64,000 nucleotides of DNA from assembly GCF_003952465.1 (NCBI RefSeq), contig NZ_CP034448.1, positions 2,767,001 through 2,831,000 on the forward strand, in the 5' to 3' direction. Position numbers and translations under genes: made by a program. Position 1 is the first letter of the stretch. Every line of letters begins with the position of its first letter. Below, piece by piece: positions 24,375 through 32,504 of this stretch. Source of the stretch: Mesorhizobium sp. M1B.F.Ca.ET.045.04.1.1 (lineage in GTDB: Bacteria > Pseudomonadota > Alphaproteobacteria > Rhizobiales > Rhizobiaceae). The notes beneath the pieces are model-generated. The model saw only the letters and a program-made list of their open reading frames with translations. It made no database searches and had not been told where the DNA came from.

Positions 24375-26522
24375 ATGGAACAGTCCTACCTCAGCTCGTC
24401 CTGGTATCGGGTCTCCGGCCTGAGGCTCAGGCTGCGCAGTCACGCCCGCATCCACAGGGCGATCTTTCGCGGCCAGCTCTGGTATGTGCTGCAAGACAGA
24501 ACGTCCGGCCGCTTCCACCGGTTCACGCCCGAAACCTGGTTCATCATCAGCCTGCTCGACGGCAGGCGGACGATCCAGGAAATCTGGGAAATGGCCTGCG
24601 CGCAACTCGAGGACAAGGTGATGACTCAAGACGAGGTCATCCACCTTCTCGGACAACTGCACACGACTGACGTGCTGTTCGGCGACGTGCCGCCCGACAT
24701 CGGAGAACTCGCCGATCGGGGTAAGAAGCAGCGGGACCGCAAGCTCATCATGAGCTTCATCAATCCGCTTGCCTTGCGCTTCGGCCTGATCGACCCCGAC
24801 AAGTTTCTGCAGGCGACCTTGCCGCTGATTAGGCCGCTGTTCTCCTGGGTCGGGGCGCTCGGCTTCTGCCTCCTGTTCGGCTATGCATTGGTGCTTGCCG
24901 GGGTGCATTGGAGGGCGCTCACCAAAGACGTCACCGATCGCGTGCTGTCGGCGGAGAATCTGATCCTGTTGCTCATCGCCTTTCCTATGATCAAGGCGGT
25001 GCATGAGCTGGGCCATGCCTATGCGGTAAAGCGGTGGGGCGGCACCGTCCATGAAATCGGTGTGATGCTGCTCGTCTTCATGCCGGTGCCTTACGTCGAT
25101 GCATCCGACAGCCTCGCCTTCCAGAACAAATGGCACAGGGCTATTGTCGGCGGTGCGGGAATACTGGTCGAGATCGTACTCGCCGCGCTGGCGCTGATTG
25201 TCTGGGTCAACGCGGAGCCTGGGCTGGTTCGGGCCTTCGCCTTCAACGTGATGCTGATCGGCGGCGTGTCGACGCTTGTCTTCAATGGCAATCCGCTGCT
25301 CAAGTTCGACGGCTACTACGTACTCTCCGACATTATCGAGATTCCGAACCTCGCCAGTCGCGCCAATGCTTATCTCGGCTATCTGGTTCAGCGCTACGCG
25401 TTCCAGATACGCTCGGCCACTTCCCCCGTCACGGCGTCGGGGGAGGCGGGCTGGCTCTTCTTCTATGGGTTCGCCGCGTTTTTTTACCGGCTTACCATTA
25501 CGGCGGCGATCGTCACCTTCGTCAGCCGGCAGTTCTTCATAGTAGGAACGCTTATCGCTGTGTGGGCGGTCATCTTGATGCTTGGCGTGCCGATCGCGAA
25601 GGGGATGTGGTTCCTGTTGGTCAACCCGGCGCTCCGACACAATCGCGGCCGCGCCTTGGGTGTAGTTGCAGGCACGGTCGCCGCGCTTGCGGTGGTACTG
25701 TTTCTGGTGCCGTTGCCGCATTCAACGATCGCGCAGGGAATCGTCTGGTTGCCCGGCAACGGCATCGTCAATGTCGGGGCCGATGGCGTCGTGAAGGAGA
25801 TTCTGGCCGCTCCCGACAGCGAGGTGGCGCAGGGCATGCCTCTGGTCAGGCTGGAGGATCCGCTGCTTGCAGCCAAGGTCGAGTTGCTGACGATCCGCGT
25901 CCGGGAACTGAAGGTGAGGCTGGCCAAGCAGGATATAGCCGATGAAGCCAATTCCCTCATTGTCAAAGAAGAGCTGCGGCTGGCAGAGGCCGATCTTGCC
26001 CTGGCCGCGGACAGGCAGAAGTCGCTTACCGTACGCAGCCAGGCTTCCGGGACCTTCATACTGCCAGGCGCGACCGACCTTGTCGGACGCTTCCTGCATC
26101 GCGGCGAGACGGTCGGCTACGTCGCCGAATTCAACCATCCGCTGATCCGGGTCGTCGTGCCGGAGGACGAGGCGGATCTGGTGCGCAGCCAAACCCGGGA
26201 TGTCAGAGTGAGACTGGTCGGCGATATGTGGCGAGCCGTTCCGGCCAGCATGATCCGGGAAGTGCCAGCGCTGAGCGACTCGCTGCCGAGCGCCGCCCTG
26301 AGCACTGTCGGCGGCGGCACGATCTCGCTTGATCCCACCGATCCAAAGCAGCGCCGCGTGGTCGCCAATCTCCTCCATCTCGACTTGCGCCTGGATGAGG
26401 ATCGGACAATTCCGCGCATCGGCAGCCGCGTCTACGTGCGTTTCTCATATGGGGCGGAACCGCTTGTAGGACGTCTCTATCGAGGCGTCAGGCAGGTATT
26501 TCTGCGTGTTTTTCAGATATAA
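24375..26522 (+). CDS. PqqD-like / M50 zinc protease / HlyD-like fusion membrane protein
   Basis: Residues about 20-110 match the PqqD/RRE fold pattern ('IHRAIFRGQLWYVLQD', 'LLDGRRTIQEIW', 'L..LH..D.LFG'). Multiple membrane segments follow, with the site-2-protease motif H210-E-L-G-H214 and the second metal-site motif N306-P-L-L-K-F-D312-G. Residues about 440-640 form a biotinyl/HlyD-like hybrid ('IVNVGADGVVKEILAAPDSEV..G', coiled coil, 'QASGTFILPG...GRFLHRGETVG'). M50 enzymes cut substrates in or near the membrane; PqqD-like domains bind leader peptides. Its gene starts 9 bases after the GAF-HlyD gene stops, so it belongs to the same operon as the giant protein. A role in recognising and cleaving or guiding the exported protein is inferred. 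All metal ligands visible are intact. Confidence 0.85.
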   Translation: MEQSYLSSSWYRVSGLRLRLRSHARIHRAIFRGQLWYVLQDRTSGRFHRFTPETWFIISLLDGRRTIQEIWEMACAQLEDKVMTQDEVIHLLGQLHTTDVLFGDVPPDIGELADRGKKQRDRKLIMSFINPLALRFGLIDPDKFLQATLPLIRPLFSWVGALGFCLLFGYALVLAGVHWRALTKDVTDRVLSAENLILLLIAFPMIKAVHELGHAYAVKRWGGTVHEIGVMLLVFMPVPYVDASDSLAFQNKWHRAIVGGAGILVEIVLAALALIVWVNAEPGLVRAFAFNVMLIGGVSTLVFNGNPLLKFDGYYVLSDIIEIPNLASRANAYLGYLVQRYAFQIRSATSPVTASGEAGWLFFYGFAAFFYRLTITAAIVTFVSRQFFIVGTLIAVWAVILMLGVPIAKGMWFLLVNPALRHNRGRALGVVAGTVAALAVVLFLVPLPHSTIAQGIVWLPGNGIVNVGADGVVKEILAAPDSEVAQGMPLVRLEDPLLAAKVELLTIRVRELKVRLAKQDIADEANSLIVKEELRLAEADLALAADRQKSLTVRSQASGTFILPGATDLVGRFLHRGETVGYVAEFNHPLIRVVVPEDEADLVRSQTRDVRVRLVGDMWRAVPASMIREVPALSDSLPSAALSTVGGGTISLDPTDPKQRRVVANLLHLDLRLDEDRTIPRIGSRVYVRFSYGAEPLVGRLYRGVRQVFLRVFQI

Positions 26523-26650
26523 CTTTAGGAACGTCGTATAATTCAGGTCTAATAAGCGGCGCGCTGAAGTTGTTGTGATATTCCTGGGACGACGATGCGA
26601 TTATGTGCTCGTCGGAGCAATCCTGCTTGAAAGAACGATCAATGATCGGT

Positions 26651-26680
26651 AGAGCCGGCTACATAAGAGCCGGCTACATA
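26651..26680 (+). repeat. Perfect tandem duplication of a 15-base unit
   Basis: The unit AGAGCCGGCTACATA occurs twice with no gap (26,651-26,665 and 26,666-26,680). It contains the palindrome AGCCGGCT, so each copy could be half of a regulator site. Seen directly. Confidence 0.9.
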
Positions 26681-26713
26681 TATGACCCCAGAAGCGGTCG
26701 CGCAGATGAACTA

Positions 26714-26757
26714 TGGTCCCTTTTGTCATCAGACCTTTGTCTGATGACGTAGGACCA
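26714..26757 (+). promoter_or_regulatory. Strong two-part hairpin in the intergenic region
   Basis: A perfect 10-base stem (26,725-26,734 with 26,739-26,748) closes a 4-base loop CTTT. An outer 6-base stem TGGTCC/GGACCA (26,714-26,719 with 26,752-26,757) extends it across a small asymmetric internal loop. No T-run follows on either strand, so it is not a standard intrinsic terminator. An mRNA 5' leader structure, a small RNA or a protein site are all possible. Confidence 0.6.
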
Positions 26758-26958
26758 ATGACCACAAAATACATCGCCTCTTTGGACGTGATCCAAGTGT
26801 TAATCATTAATCATATTCTTTCGAAAATCTGACTGGACATCAAAGCCATGACAGTGTTCTCTGCTTACCAGGGGGAAGCCGGGCGGCGGAATAAGTAAAT
26901 ATCATTTTAGGCTGCAGATGGCGTCGGGATCCTCCTTGGATTAACAAGGGAGTGTTTC

Positions 26959-27789
26959 ATGACTACACAATTGCTTTTCTATCAAAATGCAACGCCGGTC
27001 AGTGCCGAGCGCCACAAGGACCTCGCCGTGAAGGCAGGGGTAAGCTATCGTTTCGCCAGCAGCGTCAATTCCGTACCGCTCACCGCCGTCGAGTTTGCCC
27101 AGGCCGCGGCTGAGTATCCGATTGTCTTCGCCGGCGCCGACGATTCGGTCATGCCTGTCGTGGTGCTCGGTGCCCAGCAAACAGAGAACCTGTTCATCAA
27201 CGACGAGGGTGCCTGGCAAGGTAAATACATACCGGCCTTCGTCCGCCGCTATCCTTTCGTCTTCTCCACTGACAAGTCAGGCAAGACGTTCATCCTGCAC
27301 ATCGATGAGAGCTTCGAAGGCTGCAACCGGGAAGGGCGCGGAGAGCGTCTGTTCGACAATGACGGCCAGCAGACGCAATATCTGAAGAGCGTTCTGAATT
27401 TCCTCCAAGACTACCAAGGGCGCTTCCAGCGGACCAAGGAGTATTGCGACAGGTTGAAAGCGCTCGACCTTCTGCAGCCCATGCAAGCTCAGTTCAACCT
27501 CAACAGCGGCGAGCGACGGTCGCTTTCGGGCTTCATGACTGTTAGCCGGGAAAAGCTGAAGGCGTTGCTCGATGCAGATCTGCTCGCCATGTTCCGCAAC
27601 GACGAACTTGAGTGCACGTATCTGCATCTCCATTCGCTTCGCCATTTCGGCGACATGATCGAGCGTATCGCCACGAGGGGTGCGGCGCCCGAAATCGCGG
27701 CCGAGCCCATCGAAATAAGCAAGGAGGCATCACGGCATCCGTCCAGGACGGCTGGCCGGAACGCCAAGGTCGAGGAAGCCTCGGCATAG
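26959..27789 (+). CDS. SapC-family protein
   Basis: The 276-residue protein matches the SapC family, first described with S-layer secretion in Campylobacter fetus. Recognisable parts are 'YRFA...NSVPLTAVEFAQAAAEYPIVFAG', 'ENLFINDEGAWQGKYIPAFVRRYPFVF' and 'C.D....EG.RLFD.DG..T.YL', the last with some changes. The ATG is preceded by AAGGGAG at good spacing. There is no signal peptide, so a cytoplasmic place is expected. It stands between the giant-protein operon and the SecA-like gene, which fits a role in production or export of a large surface protein. The biochemical function of SapC is not established. Confidence 0.85.
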   Translation: MTTQLLFYQNATPVSAERHKDLAVKAGVSYRFASSVNSVPLTAVEFAQAAAEYPIVFAGADDSVMPVVVLGAQQTENLFINDEGAWQGKYIPAFVRRYPFVFSTDKSGKTFILHIDESFEGCNREGRGERLFDNDGQQTQYLKSVLNFLQDYQGRFQRTKEYCDRLKALDLLQPMQAQFNLNSGERRSLSGFMTVSREKLKALLDADLLAMFRNDELECTYLHLHSLRHFGDMIERIATRGAAPEIAAEPIEISKEASRHPSRTAGRNAKVEEASA

Positions 27790-27882
27790 CCTGCTGCCAT
27801 GCGAATACGAAATTGCCGATCGCCAGGGAGCGGGGCAGACACCGCGCCTTCGGCAGTTGCTCAGCCTGCGGAGTAAAGTCGG

Positions 27883-29840
27883 GTGAGCGAGCAAGCGCAA
27901 ATGTGGTCACTGCCAGCTCTTGAACGGTATGCGGAACGGGCTGACCCGAAACAGCACTGGCTGGATCCAATCGAGGCGGTCGTCACGGCCGCCCCGAGCG
28001 CGTTTGTTAGCCGTCTGTGGCGATCGCGGGTCGGACGGTTGGTCGGCGGCGTTGCCGCGCTGGAGCCGGAACTCAAGCTGGCGTCGGATGCTCGTCTGGC
28101 GGGGCGCGCTCGCGAGATACGGGCCGCAATGCGTCGTGACGGGCTGGACGAGCAGCTTGTCGTTGCCCTCTTTGCGCTGGTGAGGGAGGTTTCCCGCAGA
28201 ACCGTCGGGCTGCGGCACCACGACGTCCAGGTACTCGCGGGTCTTTCAATGATCGGGGGGCCGTCGTCGAGATGGACACGGGCGAAGGCAAGACGGTCAC
28301 TGTCGCCTTGCCGGCGGCGGCCGCCGCCTTTGCCGGGATGCCTGTGCATGTTGTGACGGTGAACGAATATCTCGCGGAGCGCGATCATAGGGCGTTGTCG
28401 CCGATCTTCAGTTTTCTGGGCCTTTCGACCGGCGTCGTCACCAACGGGCTGTCGCCAGCGGAGAAGGTTGCCGCTTATGCCCGCGACATCGTCTACGCCA
28501 GTAACAAGGACATCGCGTTTGACTATCTGCGCGACCGCATCGCGCTCGGTATCCGACCGAATTTCCTCCGTACGAGGCTTAGAGAATTCGCTGGTGATGC
28601 TGATGCCAGCAAGCGTGTGGCAATGCGCGGGTTGCATTTCGCCATCGTCGACGAGGCCGACAGCGTGCTCGTCGACGAAGCGCGCACCCCGCTGATCATC
28701 TCAAGGGAGACCGACGCCAGCGAGGAACGGGAGTGGGCGCAACAGGCCTTCCGGATGATCGAGGACCTGGAGCCGGACCTCCACTACAGAATGCGGCCCG
28801 AGGAGCGGCGGATCGAGCTGACCGATGCCGGACGAGCTTGCCTCGAGGACAAAGGTCGGGCGGTGGGCGGCATCTGGCTGAATCGCATCCGGCGCGAGGA
28901 AGGAGCTCGCCAGGCGCTGTCGGCCACGTACATCTTCCGGAAGGGCGAACACTATCTCGTCCAGGACGGCAAGGTGCAGATCGTCGATGAATACACCGGC
29001 AGGATCATGCCCGACCGGTCCTGGAGCGACGGGCTGCACCAACTGATCGAATTCAAGGAGGCATGCGAGACAACGAGCCGGAAGCTGCCGATGGCTCGCA
29101 TGACCTATCAACGCTTCTTTCGGCGCTATCTTACGCTGTGCGGTATGACCGGGACCGCGCGTGAAGTAACGGGTGAACTGTGGTCGGTCTATCGGCTCGG
29201 CGTCGTTCGCATTCCGCCGAACGTGCCATCAAGGCGTCGAGATTTCGGCGCCACCATCTGCGCCAATCAGGACGAAAAGTGGCGCTGCATCGTCGAACGC
29301 GTGAGGGCGTTACACTCCAGCGGCCGGCCGGTGCTGATCGGCACGCGCTCGGTGCTCGCCTCCAAGCAGCTCAGCCGGTCCCTGATGGAGGCAGGGCTCG
29401 AACACGAAGTACTCAACGCGGAGAACGTCGCGCGCGAGGCCGGCATCATCGCGGAGGCTGGACGCCGCGGCCGCATCACCGTGGCCACCAACATGGCTGG
29501 CCGTGGCGTCGATATCGCCGTCGACCCCGATCTTCTCGACGATGGCGGCCTCCATGTCATATTGAGCGAATTGCATGATGCGGGTCGCATAGACCGCCAG
29601 ATGCAAGGGCGAACCGCAAGGCGCGGCGAGCCGGGCACAACCGAGACGGTGCTTTCCATGGAGGACCCGCTGCTCGAACTCTTGCCGGCACGCCTGCCAC
29701 GATCGCCGCGATTCGGTCGGGTGCTCTTTCATCTGGCTCAGCGTCGCGCCGAGCGCGCTCACAGGCGGGACCGCAGGAATCTGCTCGCGCAGGACGGGCG
29801 GCTGGGTATGCTCCTGGCATTCTCGGGGGGGAAAGAGTGA
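27883..29840 (+). pseudogene. Compact SecA-like translocase ATPase, interrupted by a one-base frameshift
   Basis: Two frames together encode a SecA-type motor of about 652 residues. The N-terminal part (GTG at 27,883) runs to 'HHDVQVLAGLSMIGG'; the rest continues in the next frame from 'VVEMDTGEGKTVTVALPAA'. Adding one G to the six-G run at 28,255-28,260 restores a single frame. Key SecA motifs are intact: Walker A GEGKT (about residue 134), FDYLRD, VDEADSVLVDEARTPLIIS (about 255), IVDEYTGR and WSDGLHQ, ATNMAGRGVDI, and GRTARRGEPG (about 577). The protein stops just after the second nucleotide-binding fold, so most of the helical scaffold/wing region and the zinc-binding C-tail of the usual 900-residue SecA are missing. 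It lies in the giant-protein locus and overlaps the next HlyD gene by TGATG. It is probably an accessory SecA dedicated to this locus. The frameshift may be a sequence error. Confidence 0.85.
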
Positions 29841-30760
29841 TGTCGGCAAGGTCGTCGGTTCGGCGAGTGAGGCTCACCGCGGCGAAGGCTCCTCACCCCC
29901 GGCGATCTTCCGACAGCGAAGGAATGGAACCCGGTGGATTGGCTCGGGCAGTGGCGTGGCGGTTGGCCGCGGGGCTGATCTTCGGGATTTCGGCCGCGGC
30001 TTCGGCGGCGGCCGAATCGTTCGACTGCGTCATTGATCCCGCAATCGTCGTCAAGGTCGGCAGCCAAGTTCCGGGCCTGCTTGATTCCGTCATTATCAAC
30101 CGCGGCGACAGGGTCACCGCCGGCGAAGCGATCGCGACGCTGTCGTCGAAAGTAGAGTCTGCGACGGTGGCGCTGATGACGGTGCAGGCAGGGAGCACAA
30201 GCGAGATCGAGGCGCAGAAGGCGCGCCTGGACCTCGCGCAAAACAAGCTGTCGCGTGTCGAGGAACTGGTAAAGCGCAACATATCAGCGAAGAGCGACCT
30301 CGATGCCGCGATTGCGGAGGCGGAGGTGGTGAAACGGGAGTTGGCGCTCGCGGAGATGCGCAAGCGCGCTGCGGAACTGGAGCTCACTCGGGCGCAGGCC
30401 GTGCTCGAACAGAAGACCATCCGAAGCCCGATCACCGGTGTCGTGATCCAGCGGTCGCTCTCCAAGGGAGAGTATCTCGATCAGGATGGACAACTCGCCA
30501 CGATCGCCCAGCTCGACCCTCTGTTTGTCGAGACCTTCCTCCCCGTGAGCAAGTTCGGCAGCATCAAGGTGGGCATGCCGGTAATGGTCAGGCCTAACGA
30601 ACCGATCGCCGGCACGTATGAGGGGACCGTCAAGGTTGTCGATTCGGTGTTCGATGCCGCCTCCAGCACGTTCGGTGTGCGTGTGGAGCTTTCCAATACC
30701 GGCCAAAAGCTTCCTGCCGGCCACCGCTGCAGGGTTTCATTCGACGGTACGGCGGATTGA
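29840..30760 (+). CDS. HlyD/RND-type periplasmic adaptor (membrane fusion protein)
   Basis: This protein of about 306 residues has a hydrophobic export signal near residues 36-57 ('AWRLAAGLIFGISAAASAAAES'), a lipoyl half-motif ('IVVKVGSQVPGLLDSVIINRGDRVTAGEAIATLSS'), a coiled-coil hairpin (about 75-145) and the returning half 'TIRSPITGVVIQRSLSKGEYLDQDG', then a beta-barrel. This is the typical MFP layout. The ATG at 29,840 overlaps the SecA-like stop; an in-frame ATG at 29,924, which lies right before the signal peptide, is an alternative start. It is the third HlyD-like protein of the locus, but the only short, soluble-periplasmic type. No inner-membrane pump or outer-membrane channel gene accompanies it here. 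Confidence 0.85.
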   Translation: MSARSSVRRVRLTAAKAPHPRRSSDSEGMEPGGLARAVAWRLAAGLIFGISAAASAAAESFDCVIDPAIVVKVGSQVPGLLDSVIINRGDRVTAGEAIATLSSKVESATVALMTVQAGSTSEIEAQKARLDLAQNKLSRVEELVKRNISAKSDLDAAIAEAEVVKRELALAEMRKRAAELELTRAQAVLEQKTIRSPITGVVIQRSLSKGEYLDQDGQLATIAQLDPLFVETFLPVSKFGSIKVGMPVMVRPNEPIAGTYEGTVKVVDSVFDAASSTFGVRVELSNTGQKLPAGHRCRVSFDGTAD

Positions 30761-31199
30761 GTGCTGATTTCAAAGTCTCGCGAAGCAGCCCAGCGAAACA
30801 AGTGAACATCGCGCCGCAATCCTACCAGCCAGCATCGCGTGCGAGCAGTCATTCGGCTAAAGTTCGAAAGCAGGCGACGGCGACGGAACTCCTTGTTGCC
30901 GAGTGTGCCATCGCTACATGCATTCCGGTCCGCAGAGGGGCGTCCCCGCTCCTGGTGAAGTCGCTCTGAAGCCACGCCAACGATCGCCCGGCGACGCGCG
31001 CCGGCTGGCCAGCATGGATAGCCGCCGGAGTAACGTCCGGCCTGCGGATCAGCGTCCCTGGACGGAAAGGAGCGCGCGAGCTCTCGGAACGGCGTAGAGG
31101 CACACATCTCGGCCGTAAAGTTCCGTTCGTGGCCGCCCGAAATCTAGCGGCCGCGTACCTAGGAAATTGGAACCTCGGCTTTTTGATCCAACACCAACC
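30761..31199. other. Intergenic stretch without recognisable gene
   Basis: Short open frames on both strands give low-complexity translations with no family resemblance. The left gene cluster reads toward it and so does the oxidoreductase operon from the right, so it separates two convergent units. I see no clear terminator with a T-run. Confidence 0.5.
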
Positions 31200-32504
31200 T
31201 CAAGGCGTCCGTTCCAGCCTATCGCGCAGAATGCTCCATGCGAGCAAGATGTTCGGCGCATAGCGGACCACGCTGTGGAACGAGATCGGCGATGGCGGAG
31301 CGAAGGGAAGCGGCAAGTCGCCGGCATTCATTCCCCCGGCCCAATCGGCGAGCGCCTTGCCCATGGCCGTGGTCATGGCGATGCCACGGCCGTTGCAGGC
31401 AAAGCCCGCGATCAGCCCCGGACCGAGATCTACGAGGCGCGGCAGAAAATCAGGCTCGACGGCCGCCATGCCGGACCAGGAATATTGCAGCGGCGGGATA
31501 TCCGGCAGCTCGAGATGTGTGGCGAGCCGCCTCCAGATCGCTTGCGGCACTCGCGTATCGGCGCCCGCGCCGACAACATGCATGCCGCCGCTGATCAGCC
31601 TGTTTTCGCTGTCGAAGCGAAAGGTCAAAAGGTTGCGTCTGGTGTCGCCGACACCTTGTCCGCCAGGCAGCAGCCTGCTGCGTATGCCGCGCGGCAGCGG
31701 CGCCGTCGCGATCTGAAATACCCTGAGCGGGAAGTAAGTTTGACCGAGAGCCGGATTGAGCTGCCCGCCATAAGCGTTGGTGGCAATCAGCACCTTTTCC
31801 GCCCGCACCGATCCCGACGGCGTCTTCAACGCCCAGCCTTGCGCAGTCCGGTCGATTGCCGTGACGCGGCTGTGCTCGAATATGCGGGCGCCAGCCTTTT
31901 CGGCGGCGGTCGCCAAGCCACGGGCGTAGGCGACCGGATCGAGGACGCCGCCGGAACGATCCATCCAGCCGCCGAGATAGCCGCGTACGCCTGTAAGCTC
32001 CTGGACAGAACGGCTGCCGAGCGTGACAGCGGGCCTGCCGCGCGCAGCCCATTGACCGACGCGGGATTTCACCTTTTCCAGAGCCGCCGCTGAATGCGCC
32101 GGCTGGATCCAGCCGTTCTGCACCGCGTCGCAATTGATCCGGTGCCGCTTGATGAGGTCGAATACCAGGTCGGCGCTGCCGCCGGCGAAGTCGATCAGCC
32201 GCTCGCCGCGCTCCGGCCCGAGATGCGCGATGATGGCGGACGGATCCATCTTGGCGAAATTGGGCACGACGAAGCCGGCATTGCGGCCCGTTGCCCCCCA
32301 GGCGATGATCTCGGCTTCGAGCACAGCGACCGAGATGCCTCTCTCGGCTGCATGAAGCGCGGTCGAGAGGCCGGCGAAGCCGCCGCCGACGATCGCGAGG
32401 TCGACATCGATCCGGCCTTCGATCGGCGGCCGGTCACGGCGATCGCGAGCAAGGGCGTGCCAAAGGGAGAGGTTTTGCGAATCCTTTAAGGCCGTCCGGC
32501 TCAT
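31200..32504 (-). CDS. FAD-dependent amino acid/amine oxidoreductase (DAO family)
   Basis: The 434-residue protein begins with a Rossmann dinucleotide site 'VDLAIVGGGFAGLSTALHAAERG' (about 34-56) followed by 'WGATGRNAGFV', typical of the DAO/GlcD group that includes gamma-glutamylputrescine oxidase and sarcosine oxidase-like enzymes. The C-terminal FAD segment 'GLIAGFACNGRGIAMTTAMGKALADW' is also conserved. It oxidises a C-N bond in an amino acid or amine; the substrate is not known. Its start overlaps the livM-like stop by ATGA, so it is the last gene of the transporter operon and probably acts on the imported compound. Confidence 0.85.
   Translation of the reverse strand: MSRTALKDSQNLSLWHALARDRRDRPPIEGRIDVDLAIVGGGFAGLSTALHAAERGISVAVLEAEIIAWGATGRNAGFVVPNFAKMDPSAIIAHLGPERGERLIDFAGGSADLVFDLIKRHRINCDAVQNGWIQPAHSAAALEKVKSRVGQWAARGRPAVTLGSRSVQELTGVRGYLGGWMDRSGGVLDPVAYARGLATAAEKAGARIFEHSRVTAIDRTAQGWALKTPSGSVRAEKVLIATNAYGGQLNPALGQTYFPLRVFQIATAPLPRGIRSRLLPGGQGVGDTRRNLLTFRFDSENRLISGGMHVVGAGADTRVPQAIWRRLATHLELPDIPPLQYSWSGMAAVEPDFLPRLVDLGPGLIAGFACNGRGIAMTTAMGKALADWAGGMNAGDLPLPFAPPSPISFHSVVRYAPNILLAWSILRDRLERTP

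Larger units (their letters stand above)
26523..26958 (+). other. Structured 436-base intergenic region before the SapC-like gene
   Basis: No convincing gene is seen. The stretch is more AT-rich than its surroundings, especially at about 26,795-26,830. It holds a perfect 15-base tandem duplication and a strong hairpin (listed separately). It probably contains the promoter of the downstream SapC-SecA-HlyD genes. Confidence 0.6.

Noticed and set aside
23430..25721. 763-codon minus-strand frame opposite the GAF-HlyD and M50 genes
   Set aside because: It spans two clear plus-strand genes and has no recognisable domain.
26651..26680. CRISPR-like repeat
   Set aside because: Only two copies with no spacer; it is a simple tandem duplication.
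1..30760. Classical type I secretion system encoded here
   Set aside because: HlyD-like adaptors and RTX repeats are present, but no ABC exporter with peptidase-like domain and no TolC-like channel is found in the window.
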